Assembly (NCBI RefSeq): GCF_008329535.1
Contig: NZ_NPKR01000002.1
Span: 62,001 to 126,000, forward strand
Origin: Mycolicibacterium sp. P1-18
Lineage (GTDB): Bacteria > Actinomycetota > Actinomycetes > Mycobacteriales > Mycobacteriaceae
Length of the DNA: 64,000 nt
Reading direction: 5' to 3'
The notes below the pieces were generated by a model. That model had not been told where the DNA came from. It was given only the letters and a program-made list of their open reading frames with translations, and did no database searches. Below, piece after piece: positions 1-8,265 of this stretch. Made by a program: the position numbers and the translations under genes. Every line of letters starts with the position of its first letter. The stretch's first letter is position 1.

Positions 1-1005
1 GTTGCCGTCCGGCGAGAGCTTCAGAGCCCAGGCGTGACCGTGGGTGTCCTGGCGGACCACCTCGGGGTCGCCGGTGACGGCGCCGGTGTCGGGGGCCATC
101 CGCACGGCGACGGTCTGCTTGGTGTTGACCATGTTGACCAGCACGCTGCCGTCGGTGACCGCGCACCCGGCGATGCCGGGCTTGTCCGGCCACGTCCACA
201 CCGTGGAGACGACCGAGTCCTTGGTGATGCGCTGCAACCGGTCACCGGTCGGTGTCCGATCGGTGACGTATTGGGAACCGTCGGCACGGTCGATGCACAG
301 TCCGCCCGCGCCGCCGATTCCGCTGAGCGCCGTCGTCGGGGGAGCCTGGTTCACCGTCGTCGGCTGTTCGATGCGAATCAGCTTGCCGGCCAGCGAACCT
401 GGATTGGTGGCCTGGGCGGGGTCACCGGCGTCGCCGGTGAGCAGTTCCAGCGTGGTGGGGCTGGTGAACATCAGCGCGCCCATGTTGTTGGTGGCGCCCT
501 TCGGGATGCCCGTCAGAATCGGCTTGGGGACGTCGCCGTCGGCGATGCGGACGATGCGGTTGTCGCTCGGCGTGCTGACGTAGGCGTACATCAGCTTGTC
601 CTGCGAGTACGTGGGGGACAGGACGATGTCCATCAGGCCCCCGTCGCCGGAGCCGTCGACCGGAATCACCATCTTGACCTTGGGTTCGGCGTTGGTCGCG
701 ATCTCCTTGACCGCACCGGTCGTCCGCTCGGCGACCAGCGCCGACTTGCTGTCCGGGCCCATGATCAGACCGCTGGTGCTCTCCAGGCAGCCCTGCATGA
801 CGCCCTTCGCGTCGCAGACCTTCGGGAACGGCTGGCCGGGCAGCGGGGGCGGTGGTGGCGGCTCCTCGCTCGGGGGCGGCGCCATCTCCGGCTGGGTGGT
901 GAACGGTTGGGACTGGTTGTCGTCGAAACGGGCACAGCCCGAACCGACCAGCAACGCCGCGCACAGCAGCACCAGCACTCCTCGTGATTGCCGGTGCACA
1001 CTCAT
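1..1005 (-). CDS. lppZ: LppZ-like lipoprotein with sugar-dehydrogenase-type beta-propeller (partial)
   Basis: The minus-strand frame is open from the ATG at 1005 to the left edge, giving 335 codons without a stop. The start is followed by a basic N-terminus, a hydrophobic stretch and a lipobox-like VGSGC with Cys24 as the likely lipidation site, then a Pro/Glu-rich linker (about residues 40-58). The rest resembles soluble PQQ-type glucose/sorbosone dehydrogenases, a six-bladed propeller. M. tuberculosis LppZ is about 373 residues, so roughly the last 40 are missing. Its position beside the DoxX gene and ilvB matches the Rv3006-Rv3003c neighbourhood. A surface-anchored location is expected; the substrate is unknown. 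Confidence 0.85.
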   Translation of the reverse strand, partial: MSVHRQSRGVLVLLCAALLVGSGCARFDDNQSQPFTTQPEMAPPPSEEPPPPPPLPGQPFPKVCDAKGVMQGCLESTSGLIMGPDSKSALVAERTTGAVKEIATNAEPKVKMVIPVDGSGDGGLMDIVLSPTYSQDKLMYAYVSTPSDNRIVRIADGDVPKPILTGIPKGATNNMGALMFTSPTTLELLTGDAGDPAQATNPGSLAGKLIRIEQPTTVNQAPPTTALSGIGGAGGLCIDRADGSQYVTDRTPTGDRLQRITKDSVVSTVWTWPDKPGIAGCAVTDGSVLVNMVNTKQTVAVRMAPDTGAVTGDPEVVRQDTHGHAWALKLSPDGN

Positions 1006-1129
1006 GCCCGCCAGATTACGGATCGCCGGGCAGTGCGCGCCACGTCGGTCGGTGCGACGCATGGTCACGGCTTGGCAATAACGGCGGGAAAGCGCCGCGC
1101 CAATCCACGATTCGCACGTAACTAGCACT

Positions 1130-1142
1130 TACGCTGGGAAAC
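1130..1142 (+). promoter_or_regulatory. -10 element of a leaderless promoter for the DoxX gene
   Basis: TACGCT at 1130-1135 fits the mycobacterial TANNNT -10 consensus and ends 7 bases before the GTG at 1143. No Shine-Dalgarno sequence lies between them, so transcription probably begins at the start codon. Confidence 0.5.
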
Positions 1143-1979
1143 GTGACCAGTACTTCTCACGATCCGCGCGCGTGGCAGAGACCTGAAGACTCCGCCGCGC
1201 GTCCTGCGTCGGCACGCCTGGTCGACCCGGAGGACGACATCCCCTCCTCGACGTACGCGGGCGACTTCGAGACCACCGCGATCCCGCGGTACGACTCGAA
1301 CACGCCCAACCCCGAGCGCACCGGCTACGGGTTGCTCCACGAACCCGAGCCGCTGCCCTACGTCCAGCCGGCGGCGGGCAAGTACCAGACCCCGTCCGCC
1401 GAGCCGACCGAGATCGAACCCGACGTGGGTTTCGGTCCGGCGGATCAGCAGGGCCGCCGGGGTACCCAGGACCTCGGCCTGATGGTGCTCCGCATGGGTC
1501 TGGGTGCGCTGCTGATCGCCCACGGCCTGCAGAAGGCATTCGGCCTGTGGGGTGGCCAGGGATTCAGCGGCTTTCAGCAGTCCCTGGTCGACATGGGCTA
1601 CCAGCACGCCGACGTCCTGACCTACGTCGGCGTCGCCGGGCAGATCGGTGCGGGCGTCCTGCTGGTACTCGGCCTGTTCACCCCGGTGGCTGCCGCGGGG
1701 GCCGTCGCCTACCTGATCAACTCGCTGCTAGCCGCCGTCGCGGCGCAACCGGACAAGGGATACTTCGCCTTCTTCCTGCCCGACGGCCACGAGTACCTCG
1801 TCATGCTGCTGGTGCTGGCGGCCGCGCTGGTGCTCACCGGCCCCGGCAAGTACGGCTTCGACGCGGGCCGTGGCTGGTCGAGGCGCCCGTTCGTCGGGTC
1901 CGCCGTGGCCCTGGTGCTCGGCATCGGCGTCGGAGTCGGCGTGTGGGTGTTGCTCAACGGCACCAACCCGCTCGCCTGA
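1143..1979 (+). CDS. DoxX-family integral membrane protein
   Basis: This 278-residue protein has a long polar, Pro-rich cytoplasmic N-terminus (about residues 1-100) followed by four or more hydrophobic helices. The segment LMVLRMGLGALLIAHGLQKA, near residue 110, is typical of the DoxX family. The best-positioned homologue is Rv3005c, reported in M. tuberculosis to be part of a membrane complex linking superoxide detoxification and thiol homeostasis; that role is carried over by family, not shown here. GTG is chosen as start because a -10 element sits 7 bases upstream. It is transcribed divergently from lppZ. Confidence 0.85.
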   Translation: MTSTSHDPRAWQRPEDSAARPASARLVDPEDDIPSSTYAGDFETTAIPRYDSNTPNPERTGYGLLHEPEPLPYVQPAAGKYQTPSAEPTEIEPDVGFGPADQQGRRGTQDLGLMVLRMGLGALLIAHGLQKAFGLWGGQGFSGFQQSLVDMGYQHADVLTYVGVAGQIGAGVLLVLGLFTPVAAAGAVAYLINSLLAAVAAQPDKGYFAFFLPDGHEYLVMLLVLAAALVLTGPGKYGFDAGRGWSRRPFVGSAVALVLGIGVGVGVWVLLNGTNPLA

Positions 1980-1983
1980 CCCC

Positions 1984-2382
1984 CTACGCGTACGGGTTGG
2001 GCACGCGGCCGTCGGTCGCCGCGGTCAACTCCGGCAGCGTCGCGAACGTCACCGCGGGCAGGCGCACGTCGGATCCGTCCTTGAGGTGGGCCGACGCCCA
2101 GGCGCTGCGGTCGAATCGCAACCCGTCGACGTCCTCCCACGACACCGTCCGGCTGCCGATCAGTGTGCGGGCCGTGACGGTGTCGCGATCGGCGGTCGTG
2201 CGGTAGCGGGCGATCGCCAGCGACGCCACGACCGGGAGGATCAGCAGCACGGTGAACCACGTGGGATTGGCCAGCACCACGGCCGTCAGTCCGAGGGTGA
2301 AGATGGCGACCGCGAAGTGGGCCATCGGCGAGATCCGGATGACGACCGGCGCGGTGGATGCCGAAGCTGAGGAAGAACTCAC
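1984..2382 (-). CDS. cfp6: PH-domain membrane protein, Cfp6-like
   Basis: The protein is about 132 residues from the GTG at 2382. It has two adjacent hydrophobic segments (FTLGLTAVVLANPTWFTVLL) and then a bacterial PH (PF10756-like) core with VGSRTV-type and LKDGSDVRLPAVTF segments, ending in RVPNPYA. This C-terminus is characteristic of the secreted antigen Cfp6 (Rv3004), annotated at about 112 residues. The GTG at 2382 is preferred because GGGAGG lies 8 bases upstream; the start corresponding to the annotated tuberculosis protein would be the ATG at 2325. It converges on the DoxX gene with a 4-base gap and diverges from the ilv operon. Function is unknown. Confidence 0.8.
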   Translation of the reverse strand: MSSSSASASTAPVVIRISPMAHFAVAIFTLGLTAVVLANPTWFTVLLILPVVASLAIARYRTTADRDTVTARTLIGSRTVSWEDVDGLRFDRSAWASAHLKDGSDVRLPAVTFATLPELTAATDGRVPNPYA

Positions 2383-2446
2383 CACACCATCCTCCCAGCC
2401 AGCCCGGCGCCGATGCCGGTGGCCCCGCACCCGGTGACGTCGCAAT

Positions 2447-2476
2447 TTGACCTGTGAGCAGTATGGAGGCTACCGT
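2447..2476 (+). promoter_or_regulatory. ilv operon promoter (-35 TTGACC, -10 TACCGT)
   Basis: TTGACC at 2447-2452 and TACCGT at 2471-2476 are separated by 18 bases, a good SigA-type arrangement. The -10 ends 8 bases before the ATG of the leader peptide at 2485, which implies a leaderless transcript beginning at or next to that ATG. Confidence 0.6.
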
Positions 2477-2484
2477 CGCTGGTT

Positions 2485-2535
2485 ATGAAGACCGTCTCGA
2501 TTCTCGTAGTACTTGGTTCGCGCGTTGGAGCGTAA
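2485..2535 (+). CDS. ilvB leader peptide (branched-chain amino acid attenuator)
   Basis: The 16-codon frame reads MKTVSILVVLGSRVGA and then TAA. Seven of the 16 residues are Val, Ile or Leu, five of them consecutive (residues 6-10), exactly the three end-products of the downstream ilv genes. It has no nearby Shine-Dalgarno sequence but lies 8 bases after a -10 element, so leaderless translation is likely. Ribosome stalling on codons 6-10 (2500-2514) would cover CTCGTAG at 2503-2509, which can otherwise pair with 2560-2566. It is too short for usual gene callers. Attenuators of this kind are known or predicted upstream of actinobacterial ilvB; the peptide itself is inferred. Confidence 0.8.
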   Translation: MKTVSILVVLGSRVGA

Positions 2536-2610
2536 CCCGACTGAGTAACCAGTCAGAGCCTACGAGCCGACGCGCAACCCTCGTGCAGCATCCGCTGACG
2601 GGGGTTTTTT
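2503..2610 (+). promoter_or_regulatory. ilvB transcription attenuator, alternative RNA pairings
   Basis: Four elements are visible. CTCGTAG (2503-2509, within the leader codons) is complementary over 7 bp to CTACGAG (2560-2566). ACGAG at 2562-2566 can alternatively pair with CTCGT at 2580-2584. That 2580-2584 segment is part of the 5' arm of the terminator stem (2576-2584 with 2598-2606). A small hairpin GACTG/CAGTC (2539-2543/2550-2554) could be a pause signal just after the leader stop. When the ribosome stalls on branched-chain codons, 2560-2566 would be freed to form the antiterminator. Confidence 0.7.
2576..2610 (+). terminator. Intrinsic terminator of the ilvB attenuator
   Basis: AACCCTCGT (2576-2584) pairs with ACGGGGGTT (2598-2606) over 9 bp with one G-U pair and a 13-base loop. 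A run of six T residues (2605-2610) follows. It ends 46 bases before the ilvB start, so readthrough must be regulated. Confidence 0.75.
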
Positions 2611-2656
2611 GTTGCCCGAGAACCCGTATCACCCAAATGAGGACGTAGAGGACATC

Positions 2657-4516
2657 GTGAGCGCACCGACCACGCGACCACCGGAGCCGGGCACCCGAGC
2701 CAACGGCACGCCGGCAGTCGCAAACCCGCCCGCACCGCAGCCGAGAAAGGTTGCCCCGGAACGCATGACGGGCGCCCAAGCCGTCATCCGCTCGCTCGAG
2801 GAACTCGACGTCGACGTGATCTTCGGCATCCCCGGTGGCGCCGTGCTGCCGGTCTACGACCCGCTGTTCGACTCGATCAAGCTCCGGCACGTCCTGGTCC
2901 GTCACGAGCAGGGCGCCGGACACGCCGCCAGCGGGTACGCCCACGCCACCGGCAAGGTCGGCGTGATGATGGCCACCTCCGGCCCCGGTGCCACCAACCT
3001 GGTGACCCCACTGGCCGACGCGCAGATGGACTCGATCCCCGTCGTGGCCATCACCGGGCAGGTCGGCCGCGCCCTCATCGGCACCGACGCCTTCCAGGAA
3101 GCCGACATCTCGGGCATCACGATGCCGATCACCAAGCACAACTTTCTGGTCCGCAACGGCGACGAGATCGCCCAGCAGATCGCCGAGGCGTTCCACATCG
3201 CACGCTCCGGCCGTCCCGGCGCCGTGCTCGTCGACATCCCGAAGGACGTGCTGCAGGCGCAGTGCACGTTCAGCTGGCCGCCGAAGATCGACCTGCCCGG
3301 GTACAAGCCGAACACCCGGCCGCACAGCAGGCAGGTGCGCGAGGCCGCCAAGCTGATCGCGGCGTCGAGCAAGCCGGTGCTGTACGTCGGCGGCGGCGTG
3401 ATCCGGGGCGAGGCCTCCGCCGAACTGCTGGAGCTGGCCAACCTGACCGGCATCCCGGTGGTCACCACGCTGATGGCCCGCGGCGCGTTCCCCGACAGCC
3501 ACCCGCAGAACCTCGGCATGCCGGGCATGCACGGCACCGTGGCGGCCGTGGGCGCGCTGCAGAAGAGCGACCTGCTGATCGCGCTGGGCACCCGGTTCGA
3601 CGACCGCGTGACCGGCAAGCTGGATTCGTTCGCGCCCGACGCGAAGGTGATCCACGCCGACATCGACCCCGCGGAGATCGGCAAGAACCGCAACGCCGAC
3701 GTGCCGATCGTGGGCGACGTGAAGAACGTGATCTCCGACCTGCTCGACGCGCTGCGGCGCGACGGCACCGACTCCGCCACGCTGGATCTCGACGAGTGGT
3801 GGGCATACCTGCGCGGCGTCCAGGAGACGTTCCCGTTGAGTTACGGACCGCAGAGCGACGGCAGCATGAGCCCCGAGTTCGTCATCGAGTCGCTCGGTCG
3901 CATCGCCGGTCCCGACGCGGTGTACGTGGCAGGCGTTGGGCAGCACCAGATGTGGGCTGCGCAGTTCATCAAGTACGAGAACCCCAAGACGTGGCTCAAC
4001 TCCGGTGGTCTCGGCACGATGGGCTACGCCGTGCCCGCCGCCATGGGTGCGAAGTTCGCGCGGCCGGAGGCCGAGGTCTGGGCCATCGACGGTGACGGCT
4101 GCTTCCAGATGACCAACCAGGAGTTGGCGACCTGTGCCGTCGAGGGCGCGCCGATCAAGGTGGCGCTGATCAACAACGGCAACCTGGGCATGGTTCGGCA
4201 ATGGCAGACGCTCTTCTACGAGGAGCGCTACAGCCAGACCAACCTGTCCACCCACAGCCATCGCATCCCGGACTTCGTCAAGTTGGCCGAGGCGCTCGGC
4301 TGCGTCGGATTGCGTTGTGAGCGAGCCGAAGACGTCGAGGACGTCATCAACCAGGCTCGGGCCATCAACGACCGTCCGGTGGTCATCGACTTCATCGTCG
4401 GCGCCGACGCCCAGGTGTGGCCGATGGTGGCCGCGGGCATGAGCAACGACCAGATCGAGGCGGCCAGGGGCATCCGGCCGTTGTTCGACGATCAGGGCAA
4501 CGAGGGGCACGCCTGA
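2657..4516 (+). CDS. ilvB: Acetolactate synthase large (catalytic) subunit
   Basis: IlvB condenses two pyruvates to acetolactate, or pyruvate with 2-ketobutyrate, using ThDP, Mg2+ and FAD. It is the first common step of Val/Leu/Ile synthesis. The 619-residue protein from GTG 2657 matches the M. tuberculosis IlvB1 length (618). Visible features are the ThDP-activating Glu in [14 protein letters not shown] (about residue 82), the central FAD-binding domain, and the GDG...NN ThDP-Mg2+ motif in [14 protein letters not shown] (about residue 478). The open frame extends upstream to a TTG at 2609, but that start lies inside the attenuator. GTG 2657 has AGAGGA upstream and the conserved SAPT N-terminus. 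It overlaps ilvN by one base. Confidence 0.97.
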   Translation: MSAPTTRPPEPGTRANGTPAVANPPAPQPRKVAPERMTGAQAVIRSLEELDVDVIFGIPGGAVLPVYDPLFDSIKLRHVLVRHEQGAGHAASGYAHATGKVGVMMATSGPGATNLVTPLADAQMDSIPVVAITGQVGRALIGTDAFQEADISGITMPITKHNFLVRNGDEIAQQIAEAFHIARSGRPGAVLVDIPKDVLQAQCTFSWPPKIDLPGYKPNTRPHSRQVREAAKLIAASSKPVLYVGGGVIRGEASAELLELANLTGIPVVTTLMARGAFPDSHPQNLGMPGMHGTVAAVGALQKSDLLIALGTRFDDRVTGKLDSFAPDAKVIHADIDPAEIGKNRNADVPIVGDVKNVISDLLDALRRDGTDSATLDLDEWWAYLRGVQETFPLSYGPQSDGSMSPEFVIESLGRIAGPDAVYVAGVGQHQMWAAQFIKYENPKTWLNSGGLGTMGYAVPAAMGAKFARPEAEVWAIDGDGCFQMTNQELATCAVEGAPIKVALINNGNLGMVRQWQTLFYEERYSQTNLSTHSHRIPDFVKLAEALGCVGLRCERAEDVEDVINQARAINDRPVVIDFIVGADAQVWPMVAAGMSNDQIEAARGIRPLFDDQGNEGHA

Positions 4517-5022
4517 TGGCCATCAAGACCCACACCCTGTCGGTGCTCGTCGAGGACAAGCCGGGCGTGCTCGCGCGCGTGGCGTCGTTGTTCTCCCGGC
4601 GTGGCTTCAACATTCAGTCGCTGGCCGTCGGTGCCACCGAACAGAAGAACCTGTCCCGGATGACGATCGTCGTCTCGGTGGAGGACTTCCCGCTCGAGCA
4701 GATCACCAAGCAACTCAACAAGCTGATCAACGTGATCAAGATCGTCGAGCAGGACGAGGACAACTCGGTCTCTCGGGAACTGGCCCTGATCAAGGTCCGT
4801 GCCGACGCGGCGACCCGCGGACAGATCATCGAAGCGGTGAACCTGTTCCGCGCCAAGGTCGTCGACGTCTCGGCCGAGTCGCTCGTGGTCGAGGCCACGG
4901 GGACGCCTGGCAAGCTGGAGGCGCTGTTGGCGCTCCTGGAGCCCTATGGCATTCGAGAGATCGCGCAGTCCGGCATGGTGACGCTCGCCCGCGGACCGCG
5001 CGGCATCTCCGGCGTCAAGTAG
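4516..5022 (+). CDS. ilvN: Acetolactate synthase small (regulatory) subunit
   Basis: The 168-residue protein starts at an ATG sharing its first base with the ilvB stop, so translation is coupled. An N-terminal ACT domain (SVLVEDKPGVLARVASLFSR, residues 8-27) binds valine for feedback inhibition. A second ACT-like domain (about residues 80-160) completes the usual small-subunit fold. It activates IlvB and confers end-product inhibition in the cytoplasm. The operon continues to ilvC after 52 bases. Confidence 0.97.
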   Translation: MAIKTHTLSVLVEDKPGVLARVASLFSRRGFNIQSLAVGATEQKNLSRMTIVVSVEDFPLEQITKQLNKLINVIKIVEQDEDNSVSRELALIKVRADAATRGQIIEAVNLFRAKVVDVSAESLVVEATGTPGKLEALLALLEPYGIREIAQSGMVTLARGPRGISGVK

Positions 5023-5044
5023 TCAACCGTTCGCAACGCAGTAG

Positions 5045-6088
<1,044 letters not shown>

Positions 6089-6098
6089 CCAGCCCGAT

Positions 6099-6141
6099 TT
6101 CGGCGCGTAAACGTTCGCTCGACGATCGTTTACGCGCCGAA
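6099..6141. terminator. Bidirectional hairpin terminator between ilvC and the hydrolase gene
   Basis: A perfect 15-bp inverted repeat (6099-6113 with 6127-6141) has a 13-base spacer and sits 10 bases after the ilvC stop and just before the convergent gene's stop at 6143. There is no long T-tract, as is usual for mycobacterial terminators. Confidence 0.65.
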
Positions 6142-6142
6142 G

Positions 6143-6808
6143 TCATGTCTGGGCCAGGATGCGGTCGGTCAGTTCGACCGGATGCGACAGCATGGCCATG
6201 TGCCCGCCGGGGGTGACCTCGGGTTCGACGCCGAGCCGGTCGGCGACCACGCCGCGCATGAAGTCCGCCGGAAAGAACCGGTCGTCGGCGAACAGCACGA
6301 ACCTCGTCGTGACCGGCGGCAGCTCCGGCGCCGGCCACGGGGCCACCGTCGGGGTCGACGACTGACCGCGGGGCACTTCCGCAGCGACGACGGAAGCGTC
6401 GACGCCGTTGTAGTAGAGCTCGTTGTCGTCGTCGAGGTCGTACCCGCCGGCCGAGGCCGCCGCACGTTGAGCGGCAAGGCATTCGGTGGCGGCCCACCAG
6501 TCGGCCGGCCGTTCGCCGGGCCGGGGGATCATGGCCGAGGCGTAGACCAGCGCCGACGCCCCCACCCGGGTGCACGCGAGCGCCCCGGTGAAGCCGCCGA
6601 AGGAATGCGCGACGACGACCGGCGGTTCCCCGTCGTCGCGGTGCGCGGCCACCACGGCGTCGGCGTAGGCGTCGAGATCGGCCGTATCGTCCTCGCACGG
6701 CAGGTCGACGGCGATCCCGCGGTGCCCGCGACGGGCGAGCTCGTCGACCACGAAGCGCCAGCACGACGGATCGCAGCCGCCGCCGGGCACCAGCAGGAAG
6801 GTCGTCAC
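6143..6808 (-). CDS. Alpha/beta-hydrolase, small methylesterase-like
   Basis: The 221-residue protein has the N-terminal strand-loop LLVPGGGCDPSCWRFV (oxyanion loop). Its nucleophile elbow is AHSFGG with Ser69. A late acidic residue in LFADDRFFP and His in PGGHMAML complete a catalytic triad. The arrangement recalls the plant-type methyl esterase/salicylate-binding subfamily and many uncharacterised actinobacterial hydrolases. GTG 6808 is chosen because it overlaps the stop of the upstream FAD-oxidoreductase (GTGA), implying coupled translation. No gene of this type occupies this slot in M. tuberculosis. The substrate is unknown. Confidence 0.8.
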   Translation of the reverse strand: MTTFLLVPGGGCDPSCWRFVVDELARRGHRGIAVDLPCEDDTADLDAYADAVVAAHRDDGEPPVVVAHSFGGFTGALACTRVGASALVYASAMIPRPGERPADWWAATECLAAQRAAASAGGYDLDDDNELYYNGVDASVVAAEVPRGQSSTPTVAPWPAPELPPVTTRFVLFADDRFFPADFMRGVVADRLGVEPEVTPGGHMAMLSHPVELTDRILAQT

Positions 6809-8235
6809 GGAGCCAGGCTCGGCAACGTCGTCAGTCCGAATTCGCGGCGCAGCAACGTGCGTGCCGCGTAGTAGCCCGCCATCCCGTGCACGCCCGTCCC
6901 CGGCGGCGTGGCCGACGAGCAGAGGTACGCCTTCGGGATCGGCGTGGTCCACGGGTCGAGCCGCAGCGTCGGTCCGATCATGGCACCGAACAGCGTCGCG
7001 CCGCCGACGATGATGTCGCCGCCGACGTAATTCGCGTTGTGGTCGGCCATTTGGGCCGCGGGAACGCATCGCGCCGCCACCACCAGGTCGCGAAAGCCGG
7101 GGGCGGCCCGTTCGAACATGTCGGTGATCGTCTCGACCAGGTTGGCCGTCGAGCCCGAGGGGACGTGGGCGTAGGTCCACAGCGGCCGGCGCCCCTGCGC
7201 GTCGATTCGCGACGGATCCGTCACGTGCGGCAGGGCGGCCAGCGTCATCGGCCACTCGGCGTGGCGACCGGCGTTGACCTCCCGTTCGGCCAGGGCCATT
7301 TGCACCCGGCTGCCGCCCATGTGCACCGTCGAGGCGCGCCCGACGCGCTCGTCCAGCCACGGAATCTCACCGGAGAGCACGAAGTCGACCTTGCACACGC
7401 CGGGACCATATCGGTAGCGGCGCAACGCCTTTGCGTACCGCGACGGAACGGCGTCACCGTAGACGTCCAGCAGCGCGGTCGGCGCGGTGTCGTAGACCAC
7501 CACGCCCGCCGGGGGAGTGGTCACGGGTTCGCCGACCACCACGTCGCCGCCATGCGCGCGCAGGTCCGCGATGAGCGCGTCGGCGATCGTCTGGGTGCCA
7601 CCGACGGGCACGGGCCATCCGGCGGTGTGTGCCACCGTCCCCAGCATCAACCCGGCCCCGCTGTTGACCGGGGACGGCATCGTCGAAATCGCATGTGCGC
7701 CAACCCCGGTGAACAACGCTCGCGCGTCCTCGCCGTAGAGCGTCCCCCACGCCGGGCTGCCCTGGGTCAGCACGCGCAACCCCGTGCGCACCGTCGTCAC
7801 GAGGTCCGGCGGCAGCGAGCGCTTGTCGCCGAGGAAGAAGCCCAGCACGCCGTCGACGTGGTCGACCAGCGGACCGAAGAGCCGCCGCCACGACGCGCCG
7901 TCGTCGAGCTCGGCGCACGTCCGGTCCAGTGAGCGGTACGCCACCGCGGTCGACCGGCCCGGCAGGGGGTTGGCATAGGAGATCTCCGGCGCCGTCAACT
8001 GCACTCCGCGCGCGGCGAGGTCGAACTCGGCGAAGAACGGGGACGCCACCCCGAGCGGGTGCACGGCCGAGCAGACGTCGTGGCTGACGCCGGGATACTC
8101 GGGATCGGGCATGGTCCGCGCGCCGCCGCCCGCGGTGGGCTGTGCCTCCACCACGCGCACGCGCAGGCCCGCCCTGGCGCAGACGACCGCCGCGCTCAGC
8201 CCGTTGGGTCCACTGCCGACCACCGTGACGTCCAT
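6805..8235 (-). CDS. FAD-dependent phytoene-desaturase-like oxidoreductase (Rv2997-like)
   Basis: The 476-residue protein opens with the dinucleotide-binding motif VVGSGPNGLSAAVVCARAG (residues 5-23) and an acidic residue ending the second strand (VVEAQ). This is followed by the GGARTMPDP segment common to carotenoid desaturase/amine-oxidase-like flavoproteins. The C-terminal FAD-contact stretch reads YLCSSATPPGTGVHGMAGYYAA. It corresponds to Rv2997 (about 480 residues), a probable dehydrogenase of unknown substrate. It diverges from serA with only 30 bases between the two start codons and overlaps the downstream hydrolase by 4 bases. Confidence 0.88.
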   Translation of the reverse strand: MDVTVVGSGPNGLSAAVVCARAGLRVRVVEAQPTAGGGARTMPDPEYPGVSHDVCSAVHPLGVASPFFAEFDLAARGVQLTAPEISYANPLPGRSTAVAYRSLDRTCAELDDGASWRRLFGPLVDHVDGVLGFFLGDKRSLPPDLVTTVRTGLRVLTQGSPAWGTLYGEDARALFTGVGAHAISTMPSPVNSGAGLMLGTVAHTAGWPVPVGGTQTIADALIADLRAHGGDVVVGEPVTTPPAGVVVYDTAPTALLDVYGDAVPSRYAKALRRYRYGPGVCKVDFVLSGEIPWLDERVGRASTVHMGGSRVQMALAEREVNAGRHAEWPMTLAALPHVTDPSRIDAQGRRPLWTYAHVPSGSTANLVETITDMFERAAPGFRDLVVAARCVPAAQMADHNANYVGGDIIVGGATLFGAMIGPTLRLDPWTTPIPKAYLCSSATPPGTGVHGMAGYYAARTLLRREFGLTTLPSLAP

Positions 8236-8259
8236 AGAGTAATTACAGCCCACTACTCT
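8236..8259. promoter_or_regulatory. Inverted repeat and serA -10 in the 30-bp divergent gap
   Basis: AGAGTA (8236-8241) and TACTCT (8254-8259) are perfect inverted repeats separated by 12 bases. On the plus strand TACTCT is a TANNNT -10 element ending 6 bases before the serA GTG, so serA mRNA is probably leaderless. The palindrome could also be an operator shared by both genes; that is inference. Confidence 0.45.
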
Positions 8260-8265
8260 GTTCGC

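Noticed and set aside
2454-2648. 64-codon plus frame across the ilv leader
   Set aside because: It starts upstream of the expected transcript start and runs through the terminator; the 16-codon frame explains the region better.
2609-2656. Upstream TTG start for ilvB
   Set aside because: It falls in the T-tract of the attenuator terminator; GTG 2657 has a ribosome site and matches the family N-terminus.
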